Shown piece by piece: positions 22,231-31,083 of a DNA stretch of 64,000 bases. This DNA is from Candidatus Kurthia intestinigallinarum (GTDB lineage: Bacteria > Bacillota > Bacilli > Bacillales_A > Planococcaceae), in contig NZ_JTFC01000031.1 in the NCBI RefSeq assembly GCF_003991225.1, positions 434,001 to 498,000 on the forward strand, written 5' to 3'. Position 1 is the first letter of the stretch. The number at the start of each line of letters is the position of its first letter. The notes under the pieces are model-generated. The model searched no databases and had not been told where the DNA came from. It worked only from the letters and a program-made list of their open reading frames with translations. Position numbers and translations under genes: made by a program.

Positions 22231-23562
22231 TTAGTCTAAAATCCCTTTGAAGATTTTCTTTACTTTATCGCTGAATTTTTCTTTTGGTTGATGATTTGTT
22301 TCTTCATAATCATCTCGTGGTGCTGGTTGTTGGTACTCCATTTGCTCTTGTTCATGCGATGGTTGTGCTGTACCTAACATCATATCATTTGAAGGTTGAT
22401 TGAAATCACCTTCGTATTTATTGTAAAACTGATTATCAGCGTGTGCATAACGAATTAAATTCACAGCTGATGTGTATTCAGGGTCACGAACGCCAATATA
22501 TTGAGGTGCTGCAATACGGACACGCGTTTGTAGACAATCACGTGCGAGTTGTGCGATACCTTCTAATTTAGCAACGCCACCTGTTAATACGACACCACCT
22601 GGTAAGCCTGAAAGATTTTGACGATAGAATTCATCTAAAATCAATTCGAACAGCTCTTCAAGACGCATACTAATAATTTCAGAAATATAGCGTTGGCTAA
22701 ATTGTTCTTTTGCATCTGCCCCAATGACAGGCACATCGAAAACTTCATTATCCGATGCTTCATTGAAATAAGCATGACCATATTCTAGTTTGATTTTTTC
22801 AGCTTGCTCCGTCGATGTGCGCAGTACGAGTGATAAATCCTTCGTAATATTTTCGCCACCTACTGGAATAACCGATGCATGTAGTAATTGATCGTCTTTA
22901 AAGACTGCGATTGTCGTTGTTTCGCCACCGATATCAATCAATGTCGTTCCACGATTTCGTTCATCTTTTGTTAACGCAAATGTGCCCGATGCTAACGGTT
23001 GCAAGTAAATTTCTTGGATATCTAAGCCTGCTTTTTCTACACAACGTAAGACATTGTGTAACACCGTTTTAGATGTTGTAATCATCGTTGCATCTACTTC
23101 AAGTCGAATGCCTAGCATGCCGCGAGGATCTTTAATTTCTGATACGCTATCTACTGTGTAATAGCGAGGTACTAAATTAATATGCTCACGATCTGGTGAA
23201 AGAGACATCATCTGAGCAGCGTCTAATACGCGGTTTACATCATCAGACGTAATCTCACGATTTTCATCGTTCTTCACGACAGCTACGACGCCCTTTGTAT
23301 CTTGAAGCATCACATGAGCTGCTGGAATTCCTAAAATGACCTTATGTATAGACATACCGATCATTCGTTCAGCTTGGTCCACTGCACGTTTTATCGATTG
23401 TACTGTCGCATCAATATCCACAATGCTTCCTTTACGAATGCCTGTAGATTTCGCATTTCCTACACCAATAATGTGTACGGCCTCATCACTGACTTCGCCA
23501 ATAATACATTTTACAGATGTAGAACCAATATCTAATGATACATATACTTCTGGTTCACCCAT
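22231..23562 (-). CDS. ftsA: Cell-division protein FtsA
   Basis: Actin-like ATPase that tethers FtsZ to the membrane. The 443 aa begin with the ATP-binding phosphate-1 loop LDIGSTSVK, contain a second nucleotide motif LIDIGGETT and the adenosine motif VVLTGGVAKLEG, and end with the amphipathic helix KFSDKVKKIFKGILD. A polar linker with Gln and Pro (about 380-425) precedes it. TAAGGAGGTG is an excellent ribosome binding site. It lies 50 bases upstream of ftsZ. Confidence 0.97.
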   Translation of the reverse strand: MGEPEVYVSLDIGSTSVKCIIGEVSDEAVHIIGVGNAKSTGIRKGSIVDIDATVQSIKRAVDQAERMIGMSIHKVILGIPAAHVMLQDTKGVVAVVKNDENREITSDDVNRVLDAAQMMSLSPDREHINLVPRYYTVDSVSEIKDPRGMLGIRLEVDATMITTSKTVLHNVLRCVEKAGLDIQEIYLQPLASGTFALTKDERNRGTTLIDIGGETTTIAVFKDDQLLHASVIPVGGENITKDLSLVLRTSTEQAEKIKLEYGHAYFNEASDNEVFDVPVIGADAKEQFSQRYISEIISMRLEELFELILDEFYRQNLSGLPGGVVLTGGVAKLEGIAQLARDCLQTRVRIAAPQYIGVRDPEYTSAVNLIRYAHADNQFYNKYEGDFNQPSNDMMLGTAQPSHEQEQMEYQQPAPRDDYEETNHQPKEKFSDKVKKIFKGILD

Positions 23563-23779
23563 TAAGGCACCTCCTTATAAAATGATTTTTTATTACCTTA
23601 TAGTTTATTGCAAAACTTTTTTATTGTCTAAAGATAGTATGAAAAACAACTTTTTAGTATGAAATTCGCTATACCTTTTCCCTACATTTCTTATATAGAA
23701 ACACTGTATACTCCGTATTATTTCATATTTTTCAAAAGATTACACGCCACAGCAGGAAATATTCACAAATTCATTATTT

Positions 23780-24565
23780 TTAATACTTCTTAAATGAATT
23801 GGCAACCTCCATGTTATAGACGCCTTTTTGAGTGCCACCTTTTTTCGCACGTTGCACCATTGCCGGATAGTACTGGAGCTTATATGCTAAATTTTTAACA
23901 TCGATGTAGACGATATTACCATCCGTCATATAAAGCTTCGCATATTCACCATATTTCTTTTCAGTATTTGGTGAGATTTCCGAAATGGAATGAAGCAACT
24001 CAGCATCTAGTTGACTCAATTGTTTCACCGCATTTTGACGCTTTTCTTCATTGCTGAAACCCGTCATAATCGGCATATCAATTTCAGTAATATCTTTTGG
24101 TGTCGGTAAAATCACTCCATTTTCCAATACATATTCAATACGGTTCGTACTATCACGGACATATGCAACTGGCTTATACTCCGTAATTTTTACATGAATA
24201 TCACTTGGCCACACACGACTGACAACTGCTTTTTTTACTGTTTTTTCTTGTGACAATCGTTTTTCAATAACACGATTTTTATAACCCCAAAGCGAGTCCC
24301 CAGCATGTAAATCACTTTGCTGCTCATAATACTCCGCTGACTTTAACGTTGCGCCTTTCACCGTTACGTTGTCGATATGGCTAATCGGCAATTGTAAGTA
24401 AAGAAGTGCGAGCAGACACACCGCAAGGATACTCATAATGATGGCAAACTTTTTCGTATGCTTGTTCATCTTTTTGGGTGGACGCTTTTTTTTCTTCGGC
24501 TTGTTTGACGAAGTCGTATCATTAGCGGCCTCTTGCAACTTAGAAAATTCGATAATTTTCTCCAT
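23780..24565 (-). CDS. divIB: Cell-division protein DivIB (FtsQ family)
   Basis: Bitopic component of the divisome that works with FtsL and the septal PBP. The 261 aa have a basic Lys-rich cytoplasmic part (about 20-38), one membrane segment (about 39-58), a POTRA domain starting HIDNVTVKGATLKSAEYY, and the FtsQ/DivIB beta domain to the end. It lies 23 bases after murD. A 217-base gap with no obvious terminator separates it from ftsA. Confidence 0.94.
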   Translation of the reverse strand: MEKIIEFSKLQEAANDTTSSNKPKKKKRPPKKMNKHTKKFAIIMSILAVCLLALLYLQLPISHIDNVTVKGATLKSAEYYEQQSDLHAGDSLWGYKNRVIEKRLSQEKTVKKAVVSRVWPSDIHVKITEYKPVAYVRDSTNRIEYVLENGVILPTPKDITEIDMPIMTGFSNEEKRQNAVKQLSQLDAELLHSISEISPNTEKKYGEYAKLYMTDGNIVYIDVKNLAYKLQYYPAMVQRAKKGGTQKGVYNMEVANSFKKY

Positions 24566-24588
24566 GTGCTACTCACTTCTTTCTTCGT

Positions 24589-25944
24589 TTATTGCTGTAA
24601 CGCCTCTACTGCTTTGACGAAGCGCTCGCCACGTACTTCAAAGCGAGAATATTGATCCCAACTTGCACATGCTGGTGATAGTAAAATAACATCACCTTCG
24701 TTTGAAACGGCATATGCTTTTTCTACAGCATCTTCAATCCACTCAGCACGTTCAATTGTTTCAATACCACAAGACTTCGCAAATTCTGCAAAACGTTCCG
24801 CTGTTTCACCTGATACGACAACGGCATGAACATTTGGCATAAATTCACGCAATTCTTCGAATGAATGTCCGCGATCCAAACCACCTGCTAGTAACACAAT
24901 TGGTTGTTTGAAGGCTGACAAGGCACTGCGTGTTGCAAGTGTATTTGTCGCTTTTGAGTCATTGTAAAATTTACGACCATTCCACGTTGTCACAAATTGT
25001 GTACGGTGTTCTACGCCCGCAAATGTCGCTAGAACGTGTTCCATCGCTTGTTGTGGTGTATCAAGTAATTTTGCTGCTGCAATCGCACACATCGCATTTT
25101 CAACATTATGCTTACCTGGTAGCGCAATCATGTCGCGCGCCATTAGCACTTCTCCATTCCAGTAAATATTGTCAGCATCACAGCTAATCCCTTGTTCAAG
25201 GATGCGTGTTGATGAAAATGGAATTTTTTGTGCTTTTGATTTCGCCGCATATGATGATACGATTTCTTGGTCTGCATTATAGATTAAGAAGTCTTGCTCA
25301 TCTTGGTTACGCGTTACATTGAATTTTGCTTTCGCATATTCTTCCATTGTGCCGTGGTAATCGATATGTGCTTCAAATAAATTCGTCCAAATCGCAATAT
25401 GCGGTTTAAATTCATTTGTGCCCATTAGTTGGAATGATGATAATTCCGTGACGATGACATTGTCTTGCTGTGCTTTTTCAGCAACGCCACAAGCGACCGT
25501 ACCGATATTGCCAGCGATTAATGGTTTTTTATTACCTTCGTTCAAAATATTAAATAACAATGTTGTTGTCGTTGTTTTACCATTTGAACCAGTAATCCCA
25601 ATCATTGGTGCTTCACTTACTAGATAAGCTAATTCCACCTCGGTCCATACCGGAATGCCACGTTCAATTGCATCTTTAACGATGATATTTGAATAAGGAA
25701 TCCCTGGGTTTTTGACAACGACTTCGAAGCCCTCATCAAGTAAATCTTCTGGGTGACGACCACAAATCACATGCATACCTTGCTCTAAAAGACGTTTTGC
25801 ATCGTCATTGTCCTCAAATGGTTTTGAGTCATTGACCGTTACAAATGCGCCTAATTTGTGTAATAATTCCGCTGCTGCCACGCCACTTTTTGCTAAGCCT
25901 AATACTAATACTTTTTTATGTTCGAACATTGTTATTTTTTTCAT
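24589..25944 (-). CDS. murD: UDP-N-acetylmuramoyl-L-alanine--D-glutamate ligase
   Basis: Adds D-Glu to UDP-MurNAc-L-Ala in the cytoplasm. The 451 aa show the N-terminal Rossmann motif VLVLGLAKSG, the ATP loop GITGSNGKTTTT (about residue 110) and the C-terminal ligase domain with HRTQFV and YNDSKATN. The start MKKITMFEHKK is preceded by GGAGG at 9 bases, and that site is the 3' end of mraY, so the two are coupled. Extending nine codons upstream would enter mraY without support. Confidence 0.97.
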   Translation of the reverse strand: MKKITMFEHKKVLVLGLAKSGVAAAELLHKLGAFVTVNDSKPFEDNDDAKRLLEQGMHVICGRHPEDLLDEGFEVVVKNPGIPYSNIIVKDAIERGIPVWTEVELAYLVSEAPMIGITGSNGKTTTTTLLFNILNEGNKKPLIAGNIGTVACGVAEKAQQDNVIVTELSSFQLMGTNEFKPHIAIWTNLFEAHIDYHGTMEEYAKAKFNVTRNQDEQDFLIYNADQEIVSSYAAKSKAQKIPFSSTRILEQGISCDADNIYWNGEVLMARDMIALPGKHNVENAMCAIAAAKLLDTPQQAMEHVLATFAGVEHRTQFVTTWNGRKFYNDSKATNTLATRSALSAFKQPIVLLAGGLDRGHSFEELREFMPNVHAVVVSGETAERFAEFAKSCGIETIERAEWIEDAVEKAYAVSNEGDVILLSPACASWDQYSRFEVRGERFVKAVEALQQ

Positions 25945-25945
25945 C

Positions 25946-26920
25946 CTATAAAACCTCCGCAACCACTGCAATCACTGCTACGATTACTCCAACGCCCCAG
26001 AATGTAAGCACAACGCGCCACTCTGACCAGCCAGATAATTCGAAGTGGTGATGAATTGGGGTCATTTTAAATACACGTTTCCCTGTTTTTTTAAATACCG
26101 CTACTTGGATCATAACAGAAGCTGTTTCTACTACGAATACAAGGCCGATAATTAATAATAAAATTTCTTGATGCGTTAAAATTGATAACGTCGCTAAAGC
26201 GCCACCAAGTGCTAATGAGCCTGTATCCCCCATGAAGACTTTCGCTGGGTTTTTGTTGAAGATAAGGAAACCTAATAATGAACCTGCTACCGCAAAGGCG
26301 AAAACAGCTAAATCATACTGTTCTTGTACGAATGCGATAATGGCATACGCTAAGAAAGCAACAGCTCCTGTACCTGATACGAGACCATCTAGACCATCTG
26401 TTAAGTTCACAGCGTTTGAGAAGCCAACTAACCAGAAAATCATGAATAATACATATACCCATCCTAAATGAATTGAGCTATCTGTGAATGGAATGTGTAG
26501 TGCATTTTCAAAACCACCAACATTCGTAATTAAGAAGTACGCTACGATTGAAATGATGATTTGTAAAATTAATTTTTGAATCGACGTTAGTCCTAAATTA
26601 CGTTTGAAAAATACTTTCATTCCGTCATCTAGGAAACCAACGATACCAAAGCCAAGAAGAACGATTAATAATGCAACAGATTCTGCTGAAATTAAGCCCT
26701 TCCCTGCCCCGATAATTAATGTTGTTAAAATAATTGAAATTAAGAAGATGATACCACCCATTGTAGGTGTACCTGCTTTTTTCATGTGAGATTTTGGACC
26801 TTCCTCACGAATGCTTTGACCAAATTTCAAGCGGTGTAATGCAGGGATTAACATCGGTGCAAGAATCGCTGAAATGGCGAATGCGACGATTAACGTCAAG
26901 AAAACTAATGATGCTGACAT
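25946..26920 (-). CDS. mraY: Phospho-N-acetylmuramoyl-pentapeptide transferase
   Basis: Integral membrane enzyme that makes lipid I from UDP-MurNAc-pentapeptide and undecaprenyl phosphate. The 324 aa have about ten membrane segments and the family boxes GTPTMGGI (about 52-59), [12 protein letters not shown] with catalytic Asp residues (about 169-180), and [13 protein letters not shown] near the C-terminus. AAAAGGAGC precedes the ATG. The murE gene that lies just upstream in B. subtilis is not in this cluster. Confidence 0.97.
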   Translation of the reverse strand: MSASLVFLTLIVAFAISAILAPMLIPALHRLKFGQSIREEGPKSHMKKAGTPTMGGIIFLISIILTTLIIGAGKGLISAESVALLIVLLGFGIVGFLDDGMKVFFKRNLGLTSIQKLILQIIISIVAYFLITNVGGFENALHIPFTDSSIHLGWVYVLFMIFWLVGFSNAVNLTDGLDGLVSGTGAVAFLAYAIIAFVQEQYDLAVFAFAVAGSLLGFLIFNKNPAKVFMGDTGSLALGGALATLSILTHQEILLLIIGLVFVVETASVMIQVAVFKKTGKRVFKMTPIHHHFELSGWSEWRVVLTFWGVGVIVAVIAVVAEVL

Positions 26921-27070
26921 GTTTTTATTGCTCCTTTTAAACTTTTAAATACGTTATCTATCATAGTAGTTTCACTTTAAAATTAAAAGGTTTTTTCTAG
27001 AAAAGCCCTTTACAAATTCATCACAATTATGACTAAGCGATAACATTGTTCATTTTCAATATGAAACAGG

Positions 27071-27096
27071 AAAAAACCGAGCGTGGGCACGGTTTT
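27071..27096 (-). terminator. Terminator after the class B PBP gene
   Basis: Minus-strand hairpin AAAACCG / CGGTTTT with an inner loop and six T, 35 bases after the stop codon. It separates rsmH-ftsL-pbp from mraY, which then needs its own promoter in 26921-27070. Confidence 0.7.
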
Positions 27097-27129
27097 AAAT
27101 TTCCTGACATATAACTGTCGCCTAAACGA

Positions 27130-29340
27130 CTATTTTTTTGTTTTTTTTGTACTTTTTGCATCCGTTTGCTTTAACGTAAGGGTTAGTTTTGAATCGGCAT
27201 CTAATGTTGTGCCTTCTGGCAGTGACTGTGTTGTCACAAAGCCTTCTCCTTTTATCGTAAACTGATGACCACTAAGTGACTGATAGGTTAATACATCACG
27301 CAGTGACCAGCCTTTAAACGAAGGTAGCTGAATGATATCGCTATCTGTTTTCAAGAACAGACGTGCACCCTCTAATACTATTTCGCCTTTTTCTGGATAT
27401 TGTTGCACAATTTGCGTACCATTCTCACCGAGTATAATTGGTGTTAATTTTTGAGCTGCTAATTCCTGTGTCGCATCTTCAACGCCTAATGCTACATAGT
27501 CGCTCACTTCTACATCCTCTGCACGTTCTACTTCTTCCGGCTCAACATTTAAATATTTTAAACTACGGTCCATGACGGAATTAAATACTTCTGACGTTGG
27601 ATCTGAGCCAACATATTTTTCGCCGAGCTTCGGTTTCTTAACAGCAATGTACATCACTAGTTCTGGATCATCTGCCGGGGCACTACCTAAGAAGGAATAC
27701 AGGAATTGATTTTTCCCCCATGAATAGCCGCCACCCGCTTTAGGAATTTGTGCGGTACCCGTTTTACCGGTTACTGTATAATCTTCACTCGCAAATTTTT
27801 GAGCCGTTCCGTGTTCGGATGTAACGGTTGTTGCTAATGTCTCACGTACTTCTTTAGCCGTTTCTGCTGAAATTGGCTGGCCTTTAACAGTCGGTTCATG
27901 TTGCTCAACCGTTTTACCAGTGTTAGGGTCGACAATTTTTTCAATGACATACGGCTGCATCATTTTGCCATCATTCGCAATGGCTGAATAGGCTTGAATC
28001 ATTTGAATTGGCGTCACCGTTGACCCTTGACCATAGGCCGTTGTGACAACATTGATTGGGTATTGATTTAACAATTTACCCGACACTTCACCAGGTAAAT
28101 CAATTCCCGTCTTCGTACCAAAACCAAATGTTTTCAATGAATCCATAAATTTTTCAGGACCAATTCGTTTTAGTAAGTTCGCCATCCCTACATTTGAAGA
28201 GCGTTGAATCCCTTCTAAATAAGTAATGCGACCCCAACCACGCTGATTACTATCACGAATCGTCGCATCATATACTTTGTATTGACCTGATTGGAATGTG
28301 GCATTTGGCTCCCAGTTACCATTTTCGATTGCTGTTGCAAGTGTAAAAGTTTTCATTGTCGAGCCCGGTTCAATCGTTTGTTCTGTTAAATAGTTCGCCC
28401 AGCTATTTTCTAAGCCTTCACGCGTTTTTAAGTTAAACGTTGGGCGCTGTGACATTGCTAAAATACGACCTGTTTTAGGATCGGCTACAATGGCCATCAT
28501 CGATTCAGGATTGTATTTCTTTTGCACCTCTGACATAGAATCTTCTAAAAAGCTTTGAATCATTTTATCAAGCGTTAGATAAATATTTTGACCGTCTTTG
28601 GCCGGTACGATTGTTTCATCCTTCATCGGTAATAAACGACCCCAGAAGTCACTTTCATATTCAAGTTTTCCGTTCGTACCCGATAATTCATCGTTGTACG
28701 TGCGTTCAATGCCCATCTCTCCACTTACTTTACGTGTAAATAACTGTGTCTCTTTATCACGAACTTCCTCTTCCTTGACAATCCCTACTAAATTGGATGC
28801 GAAAATGCCATTCGGATAAAAGCGAACAAGTTGCGTCTCGAAATTAATGCCTGGTAACTCTTCTGCTTCAATTTTCTTTTTTACACTATTCGGCAGATTG
28901 CGTCCTGCCTTATTAAACTCAACTTGATATCGATCAGCCTTTTGAGCCTTCACGATAATTTCACGAATTTCAGCTGGCGATAAATCAATATATTTTGAAA
29001 GCACGCGTGCTGTCTTATCGACATCTACGACGTGATAATCTTCTTTTAAATCTTTTGAAATCTCGGGCGTAATAATGGCATACATTTTATAGCGTTGTTC
29101 ATCTTCCGCAATAATCGAGCCATTACGGTCCATAATCTTTCCGCGTGTCGCAGATAAATTTTCCTGCTTTGTATGTTTTTTCGCTACCGAGGCGGCCAAA
29201 TCACGGCCTTCCGCTGAACCTGTCGCTTGGATTAAGGCAATCCTTACAAACATCAATAGAAAAAGGAGCCCAAAAATGCCTAGCATTAAAAAGGCTCCCC
29301 ATCGATTTCCGAATACACTTTGTCGTTTACGTTTTGTCAT
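27130..29340 (-). CDS. pbpB: Class B penicillin-binding protein with PASTA domains (PBP1/PBP2B type)
   Basis: Septal peptidoglycan transpeptidase. The 736 aa have one membrane anchor (about 14-36), a PBP dimerisation domain, the transpeptidase with STMK (S327-K330), SSN (381-383) and KTGT (526-529), and two C-terminal PASTA repeats (about 615-675 and 678-730). The ATG overlaps the ftsL stop by four bases (ATGA). The single PBP here, without spoVD, resembles the staphylococcal arrangement. Function is confident; the symbol follows B. subtilis usage. Confidence 0.94.
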   Translation of the reverse strand: MTKRKRQSVFGNRWGAFLMLGIFGLLFLLMFVRIALIQATGSAEGRDLAASVAKKHTKQENLSATRGKIMDRNGSIIAEDEQRYKMYAIITPEISKDLKEDYHVVDVDKTARVLSKYIDLSPAEIREIIVKAQKADRYQVEFNKAGRNLPNSVKKKIEAEELPGINFETQLVRFYPNGIFASNLVGIVKEEEVRDKETQLFTRKVSGEMGIERTYNDELSGTNGKLEYESDFWGRLLPMKDETIVPAKDGQNIYLTLDKMIQSFLEDSMSEVQKKYNPESMMAIVADPKTGRILAMSQRPTFNLKTREGLENSWANYLTEQTIEPGSTMKTFTLATAIENGNWEPNATFQSGQYKVYDATIRDSNQRGWGRITYLEGIQRSSNVGMANLLKRIGPEKFMDSLKTFGFGTKTGIDLPGEVSGKLLNQYPINVVTTAYGQGSTVTPIQMIQAYSAIANDGKMMQPYVIEKIVDPNTGKTVEQHEPTVKGQPISAETAKEVRETLATTVTSEHGTAQKFASEDYTVTGKTGTAQIPKAGGGYSWGKNQFLYSFLGSAPADDPELVMYIAVKKPKLGEKYVGSDPTSEVFNSVMDRSLKYLNVEPEEVERAEDVEVSDYVALGVEDATQELAAQKLTPIILGENGTQIVQQYPEKGEIVLEGARLFLKTDSDIIQLPSFKGWSLRDVLTYQSLSGHQFTIKGEGFVTTQSLPEGTTLDADSKLTLTLKQTDAKSTKKTKK

Positions 29341-29729
29341 TCTCCTGACACTACCTTCACTTTCGAATCAGATGTTAAGCCTAAAGCTTTTGCCTTCTTC
29401 ATAATGCGCTCCGGTGTCGATAAGCTACTTACCTCATTTGATAATTCGCTATTTTCTAATTTAATCGAGTCAATTTTCTTTTCTGTTTGACTCATCTTTA
29501 CAGACGTCGATTGGATTGACGATAGAGTGTTTAAATTCATCACAGCAAAAATAGCAATAATACTCATCATCACTACAAAACTCAACTTTTCTGCTTTTGA
29601 CCATTTGAAAATTGAAATTTTACGACGGGTCTGAGGCTTTTTCTTCGGTTGTGGGGTAGGATTAAAATCTGGTTGTTGTTCAATATACGGTTGTTGTATG
29701 TAATCCTGCTTTGGTTTTGCTAATGCCAT
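29337..29729 (-). CDS. ftsL: Cell-division protein FtsL
   Basis: Bitopic divisome protein partnering DivIB and the septal PBP. The 130 aa have a basic, Pro/Gln-rich cytoplasmic tail (1-48), one membrane segment (about 49-66) and an extracellular leucine-zipper-like coil (about 75-115). GAGAGGAG precedes the ATG in the 15-base gap after rsmH. Sequence identity in this family is low; position and topology carry the call. Confidence 0.9.
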   Translation of the reverse strand: MALAKPKQDYIQQPYIEQQPDFNPTPQPKKKPQTRRKISIFKWSKAEKLSFVVMMSIIAIFAVMNLNTLSSIQSTSVKMSQTEKKIDSIKLENSELSNEVSSLSTPERIMKKAKALGLTSDSKVKVVSGE

Positions 29730-29744
29730 CTAAACGACTCCTCT

Positions 29745-30683
29745 CTAAGCTTTAATACGTTCGATAATACGTAATTTCGCTGAACGTGAGCGATTGTTTT
29801 CTTCTAATTCTTCATCACTTGGTAAAATCGGTTTGCGTGTTACCAATTTAAAGTCTGGTTTTAAATGCTCCGGAATAACCGGTAAACCTGGTGGTAAATC
29901 TGGTAACGATGATTTTTCTTTAAACAATGTTTTACATAAACGGTCCTCTAATGAGTGGAATGTAATCACACTCACGCGGCCCTCAACATCGATTAAATCA
30001 AGTGCTTGTTGTAATGAATCCTCGGCTGCCCCTAGCTCATCATTTACGGCAATACGGATTGCTTGGAATACGCGTTTTGCCGGGTGCCCACCTTTACGGC
30101 GAGCTGCTGCTGGAATACCATCTTTAATTAGTTCAACAAGTTGGCTTGTCGTTTCGATTGGCGCTTTTGCACGCGCTTCCTCAATTTTACGAGCAATTTG
30201 TTTTGAAAATTTTTCTTCGCCATAACGATAGAAAATACGAACAAGATCTGAATACTCCCATTCGTTTACGACGTGGAATGCTGTGAGTGCAGCGGTTTGG
30301 TCCATACGCATATCTAGTGGCGCATCTTGGTGATAACTAAAGCCGCGCTCCGCCACATCAAGTTGTGGTGAAGATACCCCTAAGTCATATAGAATGCCAT
30401 CAACCGTTGTGATACCTAGTGCTGATAATTCCTGCTGAATATAGCGGAAGTTTGAGTGCACAAAAGTCACACGGTCTAAATATGGTGCTAGTCTTTCTTT
30501 TGCATTGTCGATTGCAATTTGGTCTTGGTCAAAACAAATTAACCTACCTTCGTCCGACAGCTGACTTACGAGATATTCACTGTGTCCAGCGCCGCCGAGC
30601 GTACAATCTACATAAATGCCATCAGGACGAATGTTCAAACCATCGACTGTTTCTTTTAATAATACGGTTGTGTGATTGAACAT
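29745..30683 (-). CDS. rsmH: 16S rRNA m4C1402 methyltransferase
   Basis: SAM-dependent methyltransferase modifying the ribosomal P-site. The 312 aa contain the SAM motif [12 protein letters not shown] (about residues 24-35), [11 protein letters not shown] and [25 protein letters not shown] lies upstream of the ATG. It is normally the second gene of the dcw cluster after mraZ; here it is the first, following a 400-base region with no gene. Confidence 0.97.
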   Translation of the reverse strand: MFNHTTVLLKETVDGLNIRPDGIYVDCTLGGAGHSEYLVSQLSDEGRLICFDQDQIAIDNAKERLAPYLDRVTFVHSNFRYIQQELSALGITTVDGILYDLGVSSPQLDVAERGFSYHQDAPLDMRMDQTAALTAFHVVNEWEYSDLVRIFYRYGEEKFSKQIARKIEEARAKAPIETTSQLVELIKDGIPAAARRKGGHPAKRVFQAIRIAVNDELGAAEDSLQQALDLIDVEGRVSVITFHSLEDRLCKTLFKEKSSLPDLPPGLPVIPEHLKPDFKLVTRKPILPSDEELEENNRSRSAKLRIIERIKA

Positions 30684-30711
30684 TTTAAGTCCTCCAAAAT
30701 CAAAATATCTT

Positions 30712-30768
30712 ATTATACGCGTTTACTAACCTAGTACCGCACGTACTGAAAAAGTAAACGCGTATAAT
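30712..30768. repeat. Perfect 16-bp inverted repeat in the rsmH leader
   Basis: Arms ATTATACGCGTTTACT (30712-30727) and its exact complement (30753-30768) flank a 25-base loop that itself contains AGTAC...GTACT (30733-30737 and 30743-30747). In the minus-strand RNA it would form a long hairpin about 28 bases before the rsmH start. There is no T-run, so it is not a simple terminator. Protein operator or RNA control element are both possible. Confidence 0.85.
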
Positions 30769-31049
30769 GAATAAGTGAAACATCGTACAGCAGTATATTC
30801 CCCAATAGCCCTATTTTCAAAAGCTATTTTGAAAAAATATACCGTTAACCCTATAAACTATCCCACTTTATACAGTAAATGTACCACATTCGTCGTTTTT
30901 ACTCTACAAAATCCTGTATAATTGTGCAAAATTCCAAAAAAATAAGCATTTAATCCCTATTAAAAGATTATAATATGATAAATTTCACATTGATACCTTA
31001 AAAAAGTAATTAATATTATGCTTTTATGCCTTTTAGGACGTTAAAAATT

Positions 31050-31081
31050 AAAAAAAGATGCTATCAAAGCATCTTTTTTAG
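31050..31081 (-). terminator. Terminator of bshC
   Basis: Hairpin AAAAAAGATGC / GCATCTTTTTT with a short loop, ending against the bshC stop codon. Confidence 0.9.
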
Positions 31082-31083
31082 TG

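Larger units (their letters stand above)
30684..31083. other. Gene-free 400 bp upstream of rsmH (mraZ absent)
   Basis: AT-rich stretch with no plausible ORF on either strand and no sign of a decayed mraZ reading frame that I can follow. It holds the bshC terminator at its right end, the large inverted repeat at its left end, and possible minus-strand promoter elements between them (for example TTGCAC, 17 bases, TAGAGT). Confidence 0.6.

Noticed and set aside
30712-30768. The large inverted repeat as an ordinary terminator
   Set aside because: It has no T-run on either side, lies directly in front of rsmH and has a long structured loop.
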